NCBI GenBank assembly: GCA_000349905.1
Contig: KB722738.1
Span: 3,790 to 67,789, forward strand
DNA length: 64,000 nt
Direction: 5' to 3'
Origin: Volvariella volvacea V23
Taxonomy: Eukaryota; Basidiomycota; Agaricomycetes; Agaricales; Pluteaceae
In this document: in pieces, positions 11,768 through 23,812 of the stretch
How positions within the stretch are numbered: the stretch's first letter is position 1
Layout: each line of letters starts with the position of its first letter
Notes under the pieces: model-generated
What the model was told of the DNA's origin: nothing
Databases searched by the model: none
Seen by the model: the letters and a program-made list of their open reading frames with translations, nothing else
Program-made: the position numbers and the translations under genes

Positions 11768-14700
11768 ATGGCAAAGGGAGAGCCGGCTCTCATCACAGAC
11801 GTTCAAAATGCGGCCAACTCCCTTCGACAAGCAGTTTCAAAACTCGGTGCAGACAAAGCCAAGCCTCCTCTCGCACCGCTTTCGAGTGCTTTGAAGGTAT
11901 TGGTACGTGGTGTGTTTGCCATTGATCGGATACCTCCTACTATATCGATTTATAGCAAATTCCCAGTCCCCCTACAAAGTCGCTTCAATTGCTGGAGAGC
12001 ATCCTGCGACGTGATATGGTGCCTCTGTACGAATGTGCAACTACGCCGGCACTCAGGCTTAGCTCTGCAGTGATGGTGTATGTATACCGAGAGAAAGTAC
12101 TCCCAGCTGAAGAATCCAATGGTACTGTATATAAACAAGGCTGGGAGAGCGTCCAGGTCTCTCTGATCTCTGGTTTGCTCGTGAGTAGAGCGCATATAAT
12201 CAGCTTTCGTTCTATGAGAACTCTTGCAGGACTTTCTCGATGCGCACACAACCCGTACGTGAAATTATCTTGCTTGTGCCAAGAAAATGAGCACGCACCA
12301 TTGGTTCCAGATGCGCATAAAGAGCAAGTTGCTATTGAGTTCTATCCATTACTGTGCAATATGTACTTGCGCCTTCCTGTGGATACGGGAATTCGCCCGG
12401 GGGAATACTTGATATACACGGTGAGCCTAATTCGATAGTGCCTCTTGCAAGTCCTGATGCCATTCAGATATATCAGCTAATTTCTGAGACTGCAACTTCT
12501 CATGCCGAAAATCAGCGTCGTTTGCGAAATCCATCTATTCTCGGGAGGTAGGCAGATTGAAAACGCAGTACCAGTACTCATCAGAATATAGCAAGCAGCT
12601 TGGATACAACCTCTCCTGCGCTCGAGGTATGCTTGCCTTTGTCCAGAATCATCTTTTACCAAGTGCTCTGGTGATCGATGGACAGATTTCTTAACGATGG
12701 AGGCATTGCTGGAACTGCTTGCAAAACTACTGCCGTCCGTTATAAGTCCTGAAGGGCGAACAAGGAGAGCAAACTTTATTGAGGAAGTTTTCGACCCGAA
12801 ACTATTCCGTTGTAGCAAAATTGTTTTAGAATACTTGAATTCTGCCTCCAGCATCAACTGGGAGGACACTTCGGTCAAGATAATGGATGCTTTAGCTCGC
12901 CAGGACATTCGCTTGTAGGTAGGGATATGGCGCTTAGGGCTAAGCTGACCATCCATTAGCCCTCAGCCCTTTGATACACGCTCGATCGTCCTTGGAGACT
13001 CAAAGTCCTTTACAATCCAACGCATATACGTCGACCAAAATAGCTTGACCGCAAACGTGGAAACGGTCTTCTCATCCAACTGCCCAAGTTGTCAAAGTTC
13101 TGACGTTCCCTACTAGGATGGACTCTTGGATACGCTTAAGATTTCTTATTCGTCAATTCAACGAATACAATTCGGAAAAGCCGTGAAGCCTCGAGCAATG
13201 ATGCTAATAAAATTATCCTCACCTCCTTTGCTGGGTAGGGCTCCGGTAGGAGGAGGATGTAATGTCGTTTCCTTCGAGATCTGGCGAAATGACATCAAAC
13301 ATATGCAGAATTCCCTTGAGAAACGAGGATTGGTAGAAGTCACAGGCTTACTCCAAATGACCTGGTGCTGAGACTCCTCATCAGACTCAGATGCTTGGCT
13401 CCTCCTGCAAACAATCCAAGGCTACTTCCTCAGTGGATCTCAACTTCGAGGAGCAGGACGCATCTCCACCCACGACCCAAGTAAGTCATTACAGCGCATA
13501 ACGTATTTACCTTAACCGAAGATTCAGGACAAAGTTAAGAGCATCCAACGACGTAGGAAACTGGCCATTTCAAGTTTGAATGGGGCTAGATGCTGACCAT
13601 GAATCTCAGTATGGGCCACGAAGGACCAATCCCATCCAAAAAATTCCGTTGAGACTTCGCCACTCATCCGCCTGCAAGAGACCATCGCTTCAGCTGTTGG
13701 TCCAGATACAAAGGGAGATTCTCCACTATCCAAGCCATCACCGTCTGATGAAGAAATACCTGACCCAAGTGATGACGTTTCTTTAGGACCACCTAAACCA
13801 GGACCTTCCCGGTCTGCTGGTGCTGGCGATAATATAACGGGACGCACCCACAGGGTCCTTATGCCGTTGAATAAGAGAAGAGTCATCCAATCAATTGACG
13901 ATACGCAAGCAACAACCAAAGACAACCCCGTCGTTCCCCAATCTCTTGTCAACGAATCATCAGCTCTCAGTACGCCTGTCAAAGTGACCAAAAAGGCGAA
14001 TAACCAGAAATCTGCAATCGCAACTCTAAATCGGAAGAGAAAATCCATAGAACAGGGAAAGATCACTGCCGAGCCTATTCAACCCGTTGAACATAGTAAC
14101 CATCCGAGGAAAAGACCCGCTCCGCCCGACAGTGCTACATTCGACGAGGACGAAGTGGCCCCGGTTCCTCGCAAGCGGCTCAGAACTAAAGCTGTGGATA
14201 TGGCTCACAATGGTCATACGGTCGACAAATCTGATGCTCAGGTCCCAACCAACAAATCAGTGGCGATCGAAAGAGCTGCAAGGCAGAGGAGAGTCACAGT
14301 TGATGCGTCGCCTGTCATTGTTCCTGGAGGGAAGACAGCAACCGATGGCGTGGCTGAGTTACAACACACTCCTACACTTGTTGTTCCAAAGTGCCCACCC
14401 ACCGCGAAGGAAGTTCGGAATGCAATAAGTCAATCCGATAATACCATGGCCTCGAACAATTCTCTGGTTCCACATGATGAAAATAACAATGGCGGTCACT
14501 TCAAGGATCAAGTCTGTATACGACTCACAGGAACCAGTGCTGAATCCGCTAACACTGAATTTCGGTTCGAGAACCCTCTACCCATCACTAGCCCTGTTCC
14601 ACCTTTACATACAGTAGTGGATAAAACTCACCGACAAAAGGAATCTATTCCGATCTCTGTCGGACAAGACCACGGGATGAACGCCGCTAAGAAACACCAA

Positions 14701-15606
14701 ACGGGGCCGCCTCATCAAGCTGAAAACGACGGTCAAAGTCAAGAGCCAGCAAGCGCCAGAACTTTGCTCAACAATCAGGGGAGGTCAGAGCGACATGAAG
14801 AGTCTTACCACCCTATAGAAAAGGTTGCATCGAGACCTCAGGACCGCCCATCGGCACCAATTAGGCAGCCTCTTCAATATGTACGCCCGACTAAACTGGT
14901 TGTCGAAAGACCGGTTCTCCCAGAGGATCAAGGAAAGAAGTCTGCACGATTCGACTTTACAGGTCGCAATAAACCAAAGACGCCTCCCTTCCAGCAAGAC
15001 CGTAGCTACGACACTTATTCAGGTATGGACAAGTGATACGCCAACCCAAAATATCCAATTGAACTGGTAGATTTTTCTTTCTTGAAAGAACTCCGGTCAG
15101 ACGACAACACCAGTGATCAAAATAGCCAGGTTCGACATTCCCGGGAAGAGTACGCGGTCATCTCGCGCATTGTCGAAGTAATATTGCTCGCTATGTGCTT
15201 GGCTTGTCTGATTGATGACTTTCCCGTAGACTATTGATGCAATCACGGATGTAGTACTGAACAACGTTCAAAAGCGCTTCAGTGGCGTCAAAAGAGACAT
15301 TCAGATTGGCCAAAGAACGATTTTGAAGGAGGCGGCGGATGATTTAAAGCATATGAGGGTTGACAGGTTAGTATATCGTGCCGATAGTATTTGAGTGTCA
15401 TGTCCCTGATCTCGTCTTATAGCGTGCAACACTATAACGACTTGATTGAACTCGAAGCGGCGTATGCCAGTAATCGCCGTGTAATAATCGAGCGTTGGGA
15501 GAATCTGCATCGGGCGGAGGAAGAGACAAACGCGCACTTGACAGCAATTATCCAAAAGCTTCGCCAAGGAACGCTTACCAGGATCTTTCCGGCGAGCCTT
15601 TTCTGA
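11768..15606 (+). CDS. SYCP2/Red1-like meiotic chromosome axis protein (candidate)
   Basis: Fifteen exons (11768-11902, 11956-12180, 12230-12254, 12311-12420, 12468-12547, 12592-12626, 12686-12914, 12960-13065, 13117-13332, 13385-13480, 13528-13552, 13610-15022, 15071-15177, 15230-15366, 15423-15606) join in phase to 1040 residues. Residues ~1-300 are all-helical and armadillo-like (for example MEALLELLAKLLP). A beta-rich PH-like unit follows (SFTIQRIYVDQNSLTANVET, then DGLLDTLKISYSSIQRIQFG). About 500 disordered, basic Ser/Pro-rich residues lead to a C-terminal coiled coil (ITDVVLNNVQKRFSGVKRD onward). ARM-like plus Spt16M-like PH plus C-terminal coiled coil is the known layout of SYCP2 and Red1, which build the meiotic chromosome axis and bind HORMA proteins. 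The assignment rests on architecture and local resemblance, not on a search. The next gene starts only 160 bp after the stop. Confidence 0.6.
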
Positions 15607-15766
15607 CATCCTTCCGGATGCGAGTAAGTTGCGGTTGAGTTGAAAGTGTGATGACCTGGTCCGCTGTGTCACCCAAAATTGCCCTTGATGTACATGAGCG
15701 TATAAACAAAGAATAAAAAAATTGTTACGTACACCATTTCCTACCTCCTCACTTGTGGTCATCTAC

Positions 15767-18700
15767 ATGCCCCTCCAACGCTATGTTCTGTCGTCGTTTC
15801 GGACAGTAGGCACGACTGCCTTCCACATTCGTTCTGCCACAAAATTATCACTATGTCATGTTCGGACATTTCATAATAATTCACGCGACCACCCAGAACA
15901 GAAGAGCCACCTGCTCACGCGCTCAAAACCAGCCGGACCCCGATCCCACCGCTTGTCTTACCGTCCGGAGCGTGTATCGTCTCCGTATTGTAGCCTTGCA
16001 TCTCACACCGAACTGATATCGCCTGGCGGAATGGCTCCAACCAACCCGACTACTCCAGACCAATATCGTTTGCCGGTTAACATCAAGCCTGCCCATTATG
16101 ATCTCACCATCCGAACTGATTTGGAGAAATTGACCTTTGACGGTTTCGTCAAAATCAGGTATGCAGAACATGTCCTCCCATAACGCATCGGCAGACGAGA
16201 GCTGACCATGGTGTAGCTTGGAGGTTAAGGAAGCGACAAACCAGATTGTATTGAACTCATCAGAACTTGATCTTGGGGTTGCGTGCGTACAGATCAGATC
16301 AACTCTGCGACTGAAACCGACTAATATCATACAGTTCTCTTTATTCCGATGCATTGAAGATCGAGCAGACCCAAATTGGTCAGACCTTCGATGCCACTCA
16401 AGAACGCTTGACCTTGCAATTTGAAAAATCCTTGCCTGCGGGATCTAAAGCCGAGCTTCGACTTGGCTTCAGCGGCAAGTTGATGGGCAGTATGATGGGG
16501 TATTACAAGTCTGCCTGGGAGGAGGATGGAAAGACTAAGCATTACGCACTGACTCAATTTGAGGTACGCCTAGTGCTCGAGGCAATCAATCAGGAAGCTT
16601 TGACGGACCCATACTGTGATAGCCCACTGCTGCTAGGCGTGCATTTCCGTGCTGGGATGAGCCATTGCTCAAGTCTACGTTTGCAGTCACCTTGATCTCC
16701 CGCTTCGACACTGTCAACTTGAGCAATATGCCCAGTTACGAAGAGGGAATTGTTGGCCAACAAGGTTCGATTCAGCATCCAGACCTTGCTAGGTTGTACG
16801 ATACCTCAACCGCGGATGAAAAATGGAAATACACCAAGTTTGAGACTACACCACTCATGTCCTCATATATTGTTGCTTGGGCTAATGGACCGTTCAAGTC
16901 CTTGAAGACTACGGTTGAATTGCCCTTGAGCAAAAAGAAGGTTCCCCTCAAGATCTATGGTACGTGAGGGTGTCTAGAGTCAGCAGCGACCCCTGAATAG
17001 GCGCTCTCGTCCATAGCTACTGCCGATAATATCCATCAAGCTCAGTTCGCCCTTGACGTCAAGGCCAAAGTTCTGCCGCTGTACGAAGAAGTATTTGATG
17101 TCGCTTACCCCCTTCCAAAGCTTGATACGCTCGTCGTAAGTACATCAATCATTTTTAACGCAACAGAGACTCATTTCTATCAGGCAAGCGATTTTGATGC
17201 AGGTATACTTCTCATTCGGATATATGTACAGCATCTTTCGTGCTGATATCTTCAAGGTGCAATGGAGAATTGGGGCTTAATCACTGGACGTACCAATGCC
17301 TTCTTATTGGACCCTGAGAAGGCAGATTTAGCTGCCAAGAAGTTAGTCGCTTCCATTCAAAGCCACGAAGTCGCACATATGTGGTAGGTGATGTATGCAC
17401 GCTCGATATTATTATTCCTTAGTAATCGCACTCTAGGTTTGGCAACATCACTACTATGGAGTGGTGGAACTACTTGTATTTGAATGAGGGTGTGTGTCAT
17501 CTTCTCAGCTCTCGTTCCATCTCTAACGCATGGTGACTACACTATAGGTTTTGCTACATTGGTTCGTAAAATTGTACCTTCGCGCATTTGTTGCCCTGAC
17601 CCCAAGTATAAAGATGGGCGAAGTGATTATTGCAGGTGAGTTCGATTTTGCAGCAGTCCAAATTACGTGTAGTTGACCTTTTCTACCAGATAAGCAAGTT
17701 CTTTTCTTCGTTCATTAGTCGCTTTATCTGACACCTGCGCCACTAGGGTCTTCCCCGAGTGGAAGGTCAATTCGGAATTCATCTCCAGCCATTTGAATCG
17801 CGCGTTGAGTCTGGATGCCAAACTTTCGTCTCATCCTATCGAAGTAGACTGTCCAGATGCGAACCGAATCAACCAGGTATGGTCGCCTTGCCAGAGATGT
17901 CTAGGCGCTTCGGCTAACATCCATAAAGATCTTTGACAGCCTGTCATATTCCAAAGCTGCGTCTGGTATGCAGGATGAAATGGATGTTGTATTTATTTCC
18001 GCGTTTCTAATCGATATGCAGTTCTCCGCATGCTCTCCAATTATGTTGGGGAAGATCGCTTCCTGAAGGGCGTGTCGATTTACCTCAAGAAGAGGCTGTT
18101 TGGAAACAGTGTTACCAATGATCTTTGGGAAGGCATCAGCACCTCAACAGGTAGGTTTGTGAGTTGCTGTTCATGCTGCATTGATTGATCTGTCTTCGCC
18201 GTAGGCATTAATATCGTCCAATTCATGGATAACTGGGTTTCTAAGGTTTGGAATCCCCAAAAGATCAAGGACATGCAGCTCATTTAACGGTAGATGGGAT
18301 TCCCGGTATTGACGGTCACTGAGAATGAGCAAGGAATCCATGTTCGACAAGATCGCTTCTTGGAAACCGGACGCGCGGAACCTAAGGATAACGAGACGAT
18401 TTGGTAAGACACGTTTTTGAGTTTATTATCCCCGATTATCTTTTTATGTGCCCGATGGACGAATGACCGACCCGGACTTTTAGGAACGTGCCATTAGCTG
18501 TTCTGTCTGTTGGATCAGATGGGAAAGTTGCTGTAGATAAGGCAGCAGTTCTCAAAGAGCGCGAGAAAACCTTTGCGCTTGACACGAGTCGACCTTTCAA
18601 ACTGAATGGGGGAACTGCTGGTGTTTGTAAGTGTTGAATGCTTAATTCGTCAATCATAAGGGGATCATGCCAGCTGACATCGGAAATCGCCTCCCTCCTC

Positions 18701-20243
18701 TCTCTTTTTCGCAGATCGTGTATTGTACACACCTGAACGGTTGGCCAAGATTGCTGCAGAGGCAGCGAAGGAAAATTCTGCTTTCGACCTCAACGACCGT
18801 CTCGGTTTGGTGCATGATGCTTTGGCCCTTGCCCGAGCAGGATTGGCGGACTTGAGCAGCGCTCTTACATTGGTGAATATTTTGAGAAACGAGAAGGAGT
18901 GTACGTATATTTGCGTTCAACCCCGTCTCTCCCGGAGCCCAAATACTCAGTGGTATATCAGACCTCGTTTGGTCCGGTATTGCAGAAAGTCTCGGCGATG
19001 TTGTCTCCATCTGGTGGGAGCATCCCGATATTATCGACCAGTTCAATGCCTTCCGCAGGGTGCGTGTCAAGATTTGCGCTATGCTTCCGTCGCTCATAGG
19101 GTTTATTAGGCCCTCTTCGTCCCCATTGTCAAGCACTTGGGCTGGGACTACCTTCCGGGCGAACAGAACGACATCTCTCAGTTGCGCACACTGGCCATCA
19201 GCAATGCTGCTTCCGCCAAAGATGAAGGGTAGGCGCAAATTTTGACAGATGAAACGGAATGGACGCGCTAAAAAAGCTCCGTAGGGTTGTCAACGAACTT
19301 AAGGCTCGCTTCGCACACTTCCTCAAGACCGGGGACGACTCCAAGATCCCTGCTGACCTGCAGCGTGTGACGTTTGTCAATGTATGTCCACTTAACCTGT
19401 GTGCCTTGTATTCGCTGTTACTGAGGTTTTAACAATCAACAGGCCGTCAGGAACGGTGGGCGCGAGGAGTATGACGCCATGATTCGAATTCACGACAAGC
19501 CCAAGACCCCTTCGGCTCGTGTCTCAGCTATGTGGGTGCCACTGACCATTGCTGTGTGCACGAAACTGATGAGTGGAACAGTCTCGCGTTGGCTTCCGCC
19601 CAAGATGCTGCGTTGGTAAAGGAGACCTTGGAGTTTGCCAAGACGAAGAGCAGAGACCAGGACATCATCTACTTCTTTAGAGGATTGGCCACCAATCCCA
19701 AGGCCAGGAGACTGGTGGTGGAGTTCTTCAAGGCTGAGTATGAAGTTGTAAGTATTATGCAGGCGTGAGACGATCTCGATTCGGGATTTTTTCTGATGGG
19801 CTTTGCCTCCCTTAACAGCTGTACAAGCGTTTCGAAGGCAACTTTACGCTCAAATCGCTCGTCGAGGTATGGATTCCGCCGTTGACTGCCCGCTGAGGCT
19901 CATCGTTTTTGCGCTGCTGCGGGTGTAGTCGACCTTTGGGGCCTTGTCTACGCAACAGGACTACGATGATGTCGTCGCATTCTTCAAGGTACTCGATCTG
20001 GCTATTTCTGGTGTTCCCAGGCGTTGACAGACCTTTTTTTCGTGGTATATAGGACAAGGACACATCCAAGTACGATCTGTCCTTGGCACAGTCACTGGAT
20101 ACAATCAAAGCCAAAGCTGCATACATCGGGGTAAGTACGGGTGCTGTCTAGCGAGGATGTGCTGACGGCCAATGCAGCGCTCGACGGAGGACCTGAGGCG
20201 GTGGTTGGGCGAGTGGACAGGGGAGCGGAGGAGTGGGTTGTAG
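15767..20243 (+). CDS. APE2: M1 zinc aminopeptidase (Ape2/Aap1 family)
   Basis: More than 20 short exons spell a full-length M1 metallopeptidase, which removes N-terminal residues from peptides. Visible landmarks are PTAARRAFPCWDEP in the N-terminal domain, the substrate-binding GAMENWG, and the zinc motif SHEVAHMW (HExxH). The third ligand Glu follows in WWNYLYLNEGF, and SYSKAASVLRML comes next. The ERAP1_C-like helical domain runs from about 18480 to the stop at 20241-20243. The first ATG (15767) gives an ~88-residue extension that begins with basic, hydroxylated residues lacking acidic ones, like a mitochondrial presequence. A second ATG at 16031 (MAPTNPTTPDQYRLP) would give the cytosolic form. 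Near the active site the exons are tiny: 14 nt (17547-17560), 22 nt (17614-17635) and 4 nt (17690-17693). The last is followed by a GC-AG intron. Confidence 0.95.
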
Positions 20244-20359
20244 TGACGGTGACCTTACATAATCGTTGTGTTTGTACAATGCTGGTTGGCGTGGAACGCG
20301 AGGAGTAGGCCTCGTTATAATTTTTTCGTCGTGACAGAGATTTCAGCGGATTTCTGAGG

Positions 20360-22541
20360 ATGCCAGCCTTTGATCCTGTCCGCGATGCCGTGCTGAATTC
20401 ACCAACTGCTCAGGCACCTAATCTGCCATCTGCACTCCATGGCCGCCTTCAGCCCACCCTCCCCTCCTCGTCCCCCCATCTCCCCCACAACCACACCGCC
20501 TCCCCCTCCGCCAGTCCCACAGTCTCCAGAAGAGCAACAGATCTCGCAGTCCTGCTCAATTCAGAATACACAGAACCTGCTGTTCGGACTCCGCCGCCTG
20601 CCCGTTCATCTACCTTGTCACGCATCCTACACAGTGATACCACCGAGGACAAGCTCACTACCTCCGAGCCCCTACGCCGATCCTCAAATTCCACCTGGGA
20701 TCCCGTTCGCGATTCTGCCCAGGACCCATCCTTGTTATCTGCATCCTCCACCCATTCCTCCCACTACCAAACGCCCTCTCCCACCACCAGCATTCCAAAC
20801 ACCCGCCCCCCTGACTCTCCCTCCCACTCCTCCATAACCTCTCGCCCCTCGTCCTCGTCTTCCAGCGTGTACAGGCAACGGCAACCATCTCCGCCACTGT
20901 CGCTCCATCAGCATCAAGATCCAGCAAAGGCCGACATGCAAATACTGTCTCTCCACTATTCAACAGACCCTCCGCGAACCCAAACGCAGTCTCCGGCAGC
21001 AAAGCCGATGCAGCAGCCTTCACCACCCCCACGAGTGATCAAGCAAGCTATCCCATATCAGCCAAAACATAGAATAACGCCTGCAGGGTCTGTGTTGATA
21101 CCTATGACGCCCGAGGAGCAGGAACGCTATAGAGACTTTCGCGGGGAGGGCTCACAGAAGCTCATGATGAAACGGAAGCGGGGACGGAGTAACGACAGCG
21201 ACGACCGGAACCAACCACCGACAAAGAAACAGGCGGGGGATGTGAATGTCATCATGGAACACTGTAAGCTGTATTGCTATAACCCGAGTTGTCTCCTTGT
21301 GACTAAATTGGGCCTCTTGGACGTCCTCGCGTCTGTGACGTACGTACAACAGATAACTCGAGGCCCGAAGTAGGAGTCGTGCAACGACAGGAGTCCCCCA
21401 TTATTGGATTGAAGAATTTCAATAACTGGGTCAAGTCTGTACTGATCACCCAATTTGCTCATGCAGCGCTTGCGGCTAGTCCGTCATCAAGAAGCAATGG
21501 TCGCGGAAGCCGGCCCATGAAGAAGGGACCATCCGGAAAGGTTCTGGATATGGGGTGTGGCAAGGGTGGCGATATCACAAAGTGGTCCAAGGCTCGAGTC
21601 AAAGAATTGTTTGGAGTTGGTAAGTGCACAACTGCTTCTAGTCGAGAGGCTCATGGATGTACTGATCCGGTTTCAGACATCGCTGCCGTCTCTATTGATC
21701 AGGCTCGACAACGGTGGCAGGACTTGAAAGGGCCCAAATTTGAGGCATCCTTCGAAGCGTTGGATTGCTTTACCGAGCCATTATCCAAAGTATTTCCTCC
21801 TGCGAAGTTAGCCCAACCGTTTGATGTAGTCTCAATGCAATTTTGCATGCATTATGCATTTGAAACGCTTCAGAAGACTCGTTGCATGTTGGACAACGTA
21901 AGCCGGTATCTCAGACCAGGCGGCGTGTTTATTGGAACCGTACCGAATGCAGAATTCCTTCTGTAAGTCGTCATCACTTTTCTTGTCTGCTCTATCAATC
22001 ATGTAAAATGGCATCCGTGTTCGCTAGTGAGCGTTTAGCAAGCCTGCCTGAAGACGCAAGCGATTTATCATTCGGGAACGATGTGTACAATATCCGTTTT
22101 GAGCAGCGCCATTCGTCACTCTTGTTCGGGCATCGGTATTGGTTTACGTTGAAGGACGCAGTGAATGGCATCCCCGAATACGTCGTCCACTGGGACAACT
22201 TCGTCCAGTTAGTAGTATTACCTTCTATAATTAACACACCTCTGACAGGGGCTTTTCACATATGATACGTGTAACAGGCTGGCAGCAGAGTATCGTCTAC
22301 ATCCGATCTTTAAGCAAGAGTTCCACGACGTGTTTGACGAAAACCAGACTCACCCAGAGTTTCGTTCATTGATGATCCGAATGAATGTTATGGACTCAAA
22401 CGGAGGCAGTCAGATAGATGAATCCCAATGGGAGGCTGCAAGTGCGTATACTTCTTTTACCTTTAGCTCCGTGATGCTCATCAACACTGCTTGACGTCTA
22501 TTGTAGATATCTACATTGCCTTTGCATTTGAAAAGCGATGA
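20360..22541 (+). CDS. ABD1: mRNA cap guanine-N7 methyltransferase
   Basis: This enzyme transfers a methyl group from S-adenosylmethionine to the N7 of the cap guanosine of nuclear mRNA. The first ~290 residues are a low-complexity Ser/Pro/Thr tail, ending in the basic KRKRGRSNDSDDRN stretch. The catalytic part begins HYNSRPEVGV and GLKNFNNWVKS. The SAM-binding motif I is VLDMGCGKGGDITKW, followed by DIAAVSIDQARQRW, DVVSMQFCMHYAFE and LRPGGVFIGTVPN. It closes with the aromatic FGHRYWFTL, EYVVHW and a helical end AFAFEKR-stop. Introns after MEH, FGV, FLL, NFVQ and WEAA are all in phase. The gene lies 116 bp after the aminopeptidase stop on the same strand. The N-terminal tail is long for the family but typical of basidiomycetes. 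Confidence 0.95.
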
Positions 22542-23812
22542 TTGCTCATTACGAGCTTAGACCACTTATCCACTTTCCGTTGACCTTAGACTTTCCTTTG
22601 CTCTCTCTGCTGCGTTCTGATGAATGGTGGTTCACTTTGGTAACACGGACCCTTCTCACACACACGATGTGGTACATAGGTCAGCTACTTACTCTACACA
22701 AGTATACGTATTCTTACTGCTCGAGCAGTATATTTTCGCGCACCCCCTCCTTTCTGCCCCTCACGATTCGATTGATTGTTTGTAGCTCCATACGTGCATA
22801 TACTCACCTCGCATACCCCACGTGGACCCTTAAATACTCCTGCACCGGTACCGTACAGCTCAACTTGCATCTTTGTCTCCCCCCTTGTGTCTTCCTTATC
22901 GTCGCTCTTACCTTGTCTTCTCTTCCTGGTGCTCCACTCTATTGCACTTAATGGGCCTGCACTTGGGCTAATCCCGGCCGCTTTGTATCCGATCCCTCGT
23001 TTCCTGCTTTTTTTCCTTCCCTTCTCGGTGGTGGCTTTTCATTGTTTCTTTTTGGGATAACTGTTCGCTTCACGTGTACATAGTATGCATGTGTACTTTG
23101 TATAAGCATTGATGTTAGGGTATCGAAGTGTGGCGTGTTCTTCTGAAAACGTGCGCGTGCTTTAGCCGTTGGGGCGAGGGGCAATACACCATCACGCGAG
23201 TAAGTGCACTGGCACACGCACATGCGCTGGGTTGGGTAGGGTATTGTGATGTTGTATTGCCAATATTCAAGTTCAGATGTCTGCGCATGCGAACGTTTGA
23301 CCAGCGGTTTACGTTGGAACAGCAAGTCTGATTAAAGAACTCGGATTCAGCTGAAGCAAAAAGACGATCCGGAAGTCCCTGGAGTCTATATAGGACAAAC
23401 GAGAGCGCAGCCCCTGGTGACGGTAGTATAGGAGAGAGGGAACAAATACCTGGGGGAGGGACAAGGGAGGGAAGCTGAACAAACACAGAATTTAAAAGGT
23501 CTGATCAATGGTTTGAAGCGGATAGTTTCAGATGGAGGAAGAAACTAGAGGTACAAAGAACAAAAGGGCAGGAAAACACGTTGAACGGTACTAGTAAGGG
23601 AATCCAGAGTCAAACAAACGTAGAGAAAGGAAAGGAAAAAGGGCCCGGGAATGTAGCAGTGATTACATATGATATCTTTTAGGATGAGAGAGGAAGATTG
23701 GAGGGGTGTAAACATGGCGGGAGGTGGAAGTAGAAGGCATCGGTTTGATAGTAGGCGGACGAAAATTACACATAGGGAAACAAACAACGGGGAGGTATAA
23801 GTAAGGTACGAA
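22542..23812. other. Convergent 3' flanks of ABD1 and RSP5
   Basis: There is no supported gene in this 1.27 kb. 22560-23060 is T/C-rich on the + strand, and about 23340-23812 is A/G-rich on the + strand, meaning pyrimidine-rich on the minus strand just past the Rsp5 stop. Open frames here are artefacts of that composition. Confidence 0.6.

Noticed and set aside
13066..13116. Apparent frameshift in the SYCP2/Red1-like gene
   Set aside because: It first looked like a 1-nt indel, but a standard 51-nt GT-AG intron (13066-13116) restores the PH-like domain in phase.
20439..21349. Several long frames antisense or shifted to the ABD1 N-terminal tail
   Set aside because: They mirror the C-rich low-complexity coding sequence of ABD1 and have repetitive Arg/Gly or Pro composition.
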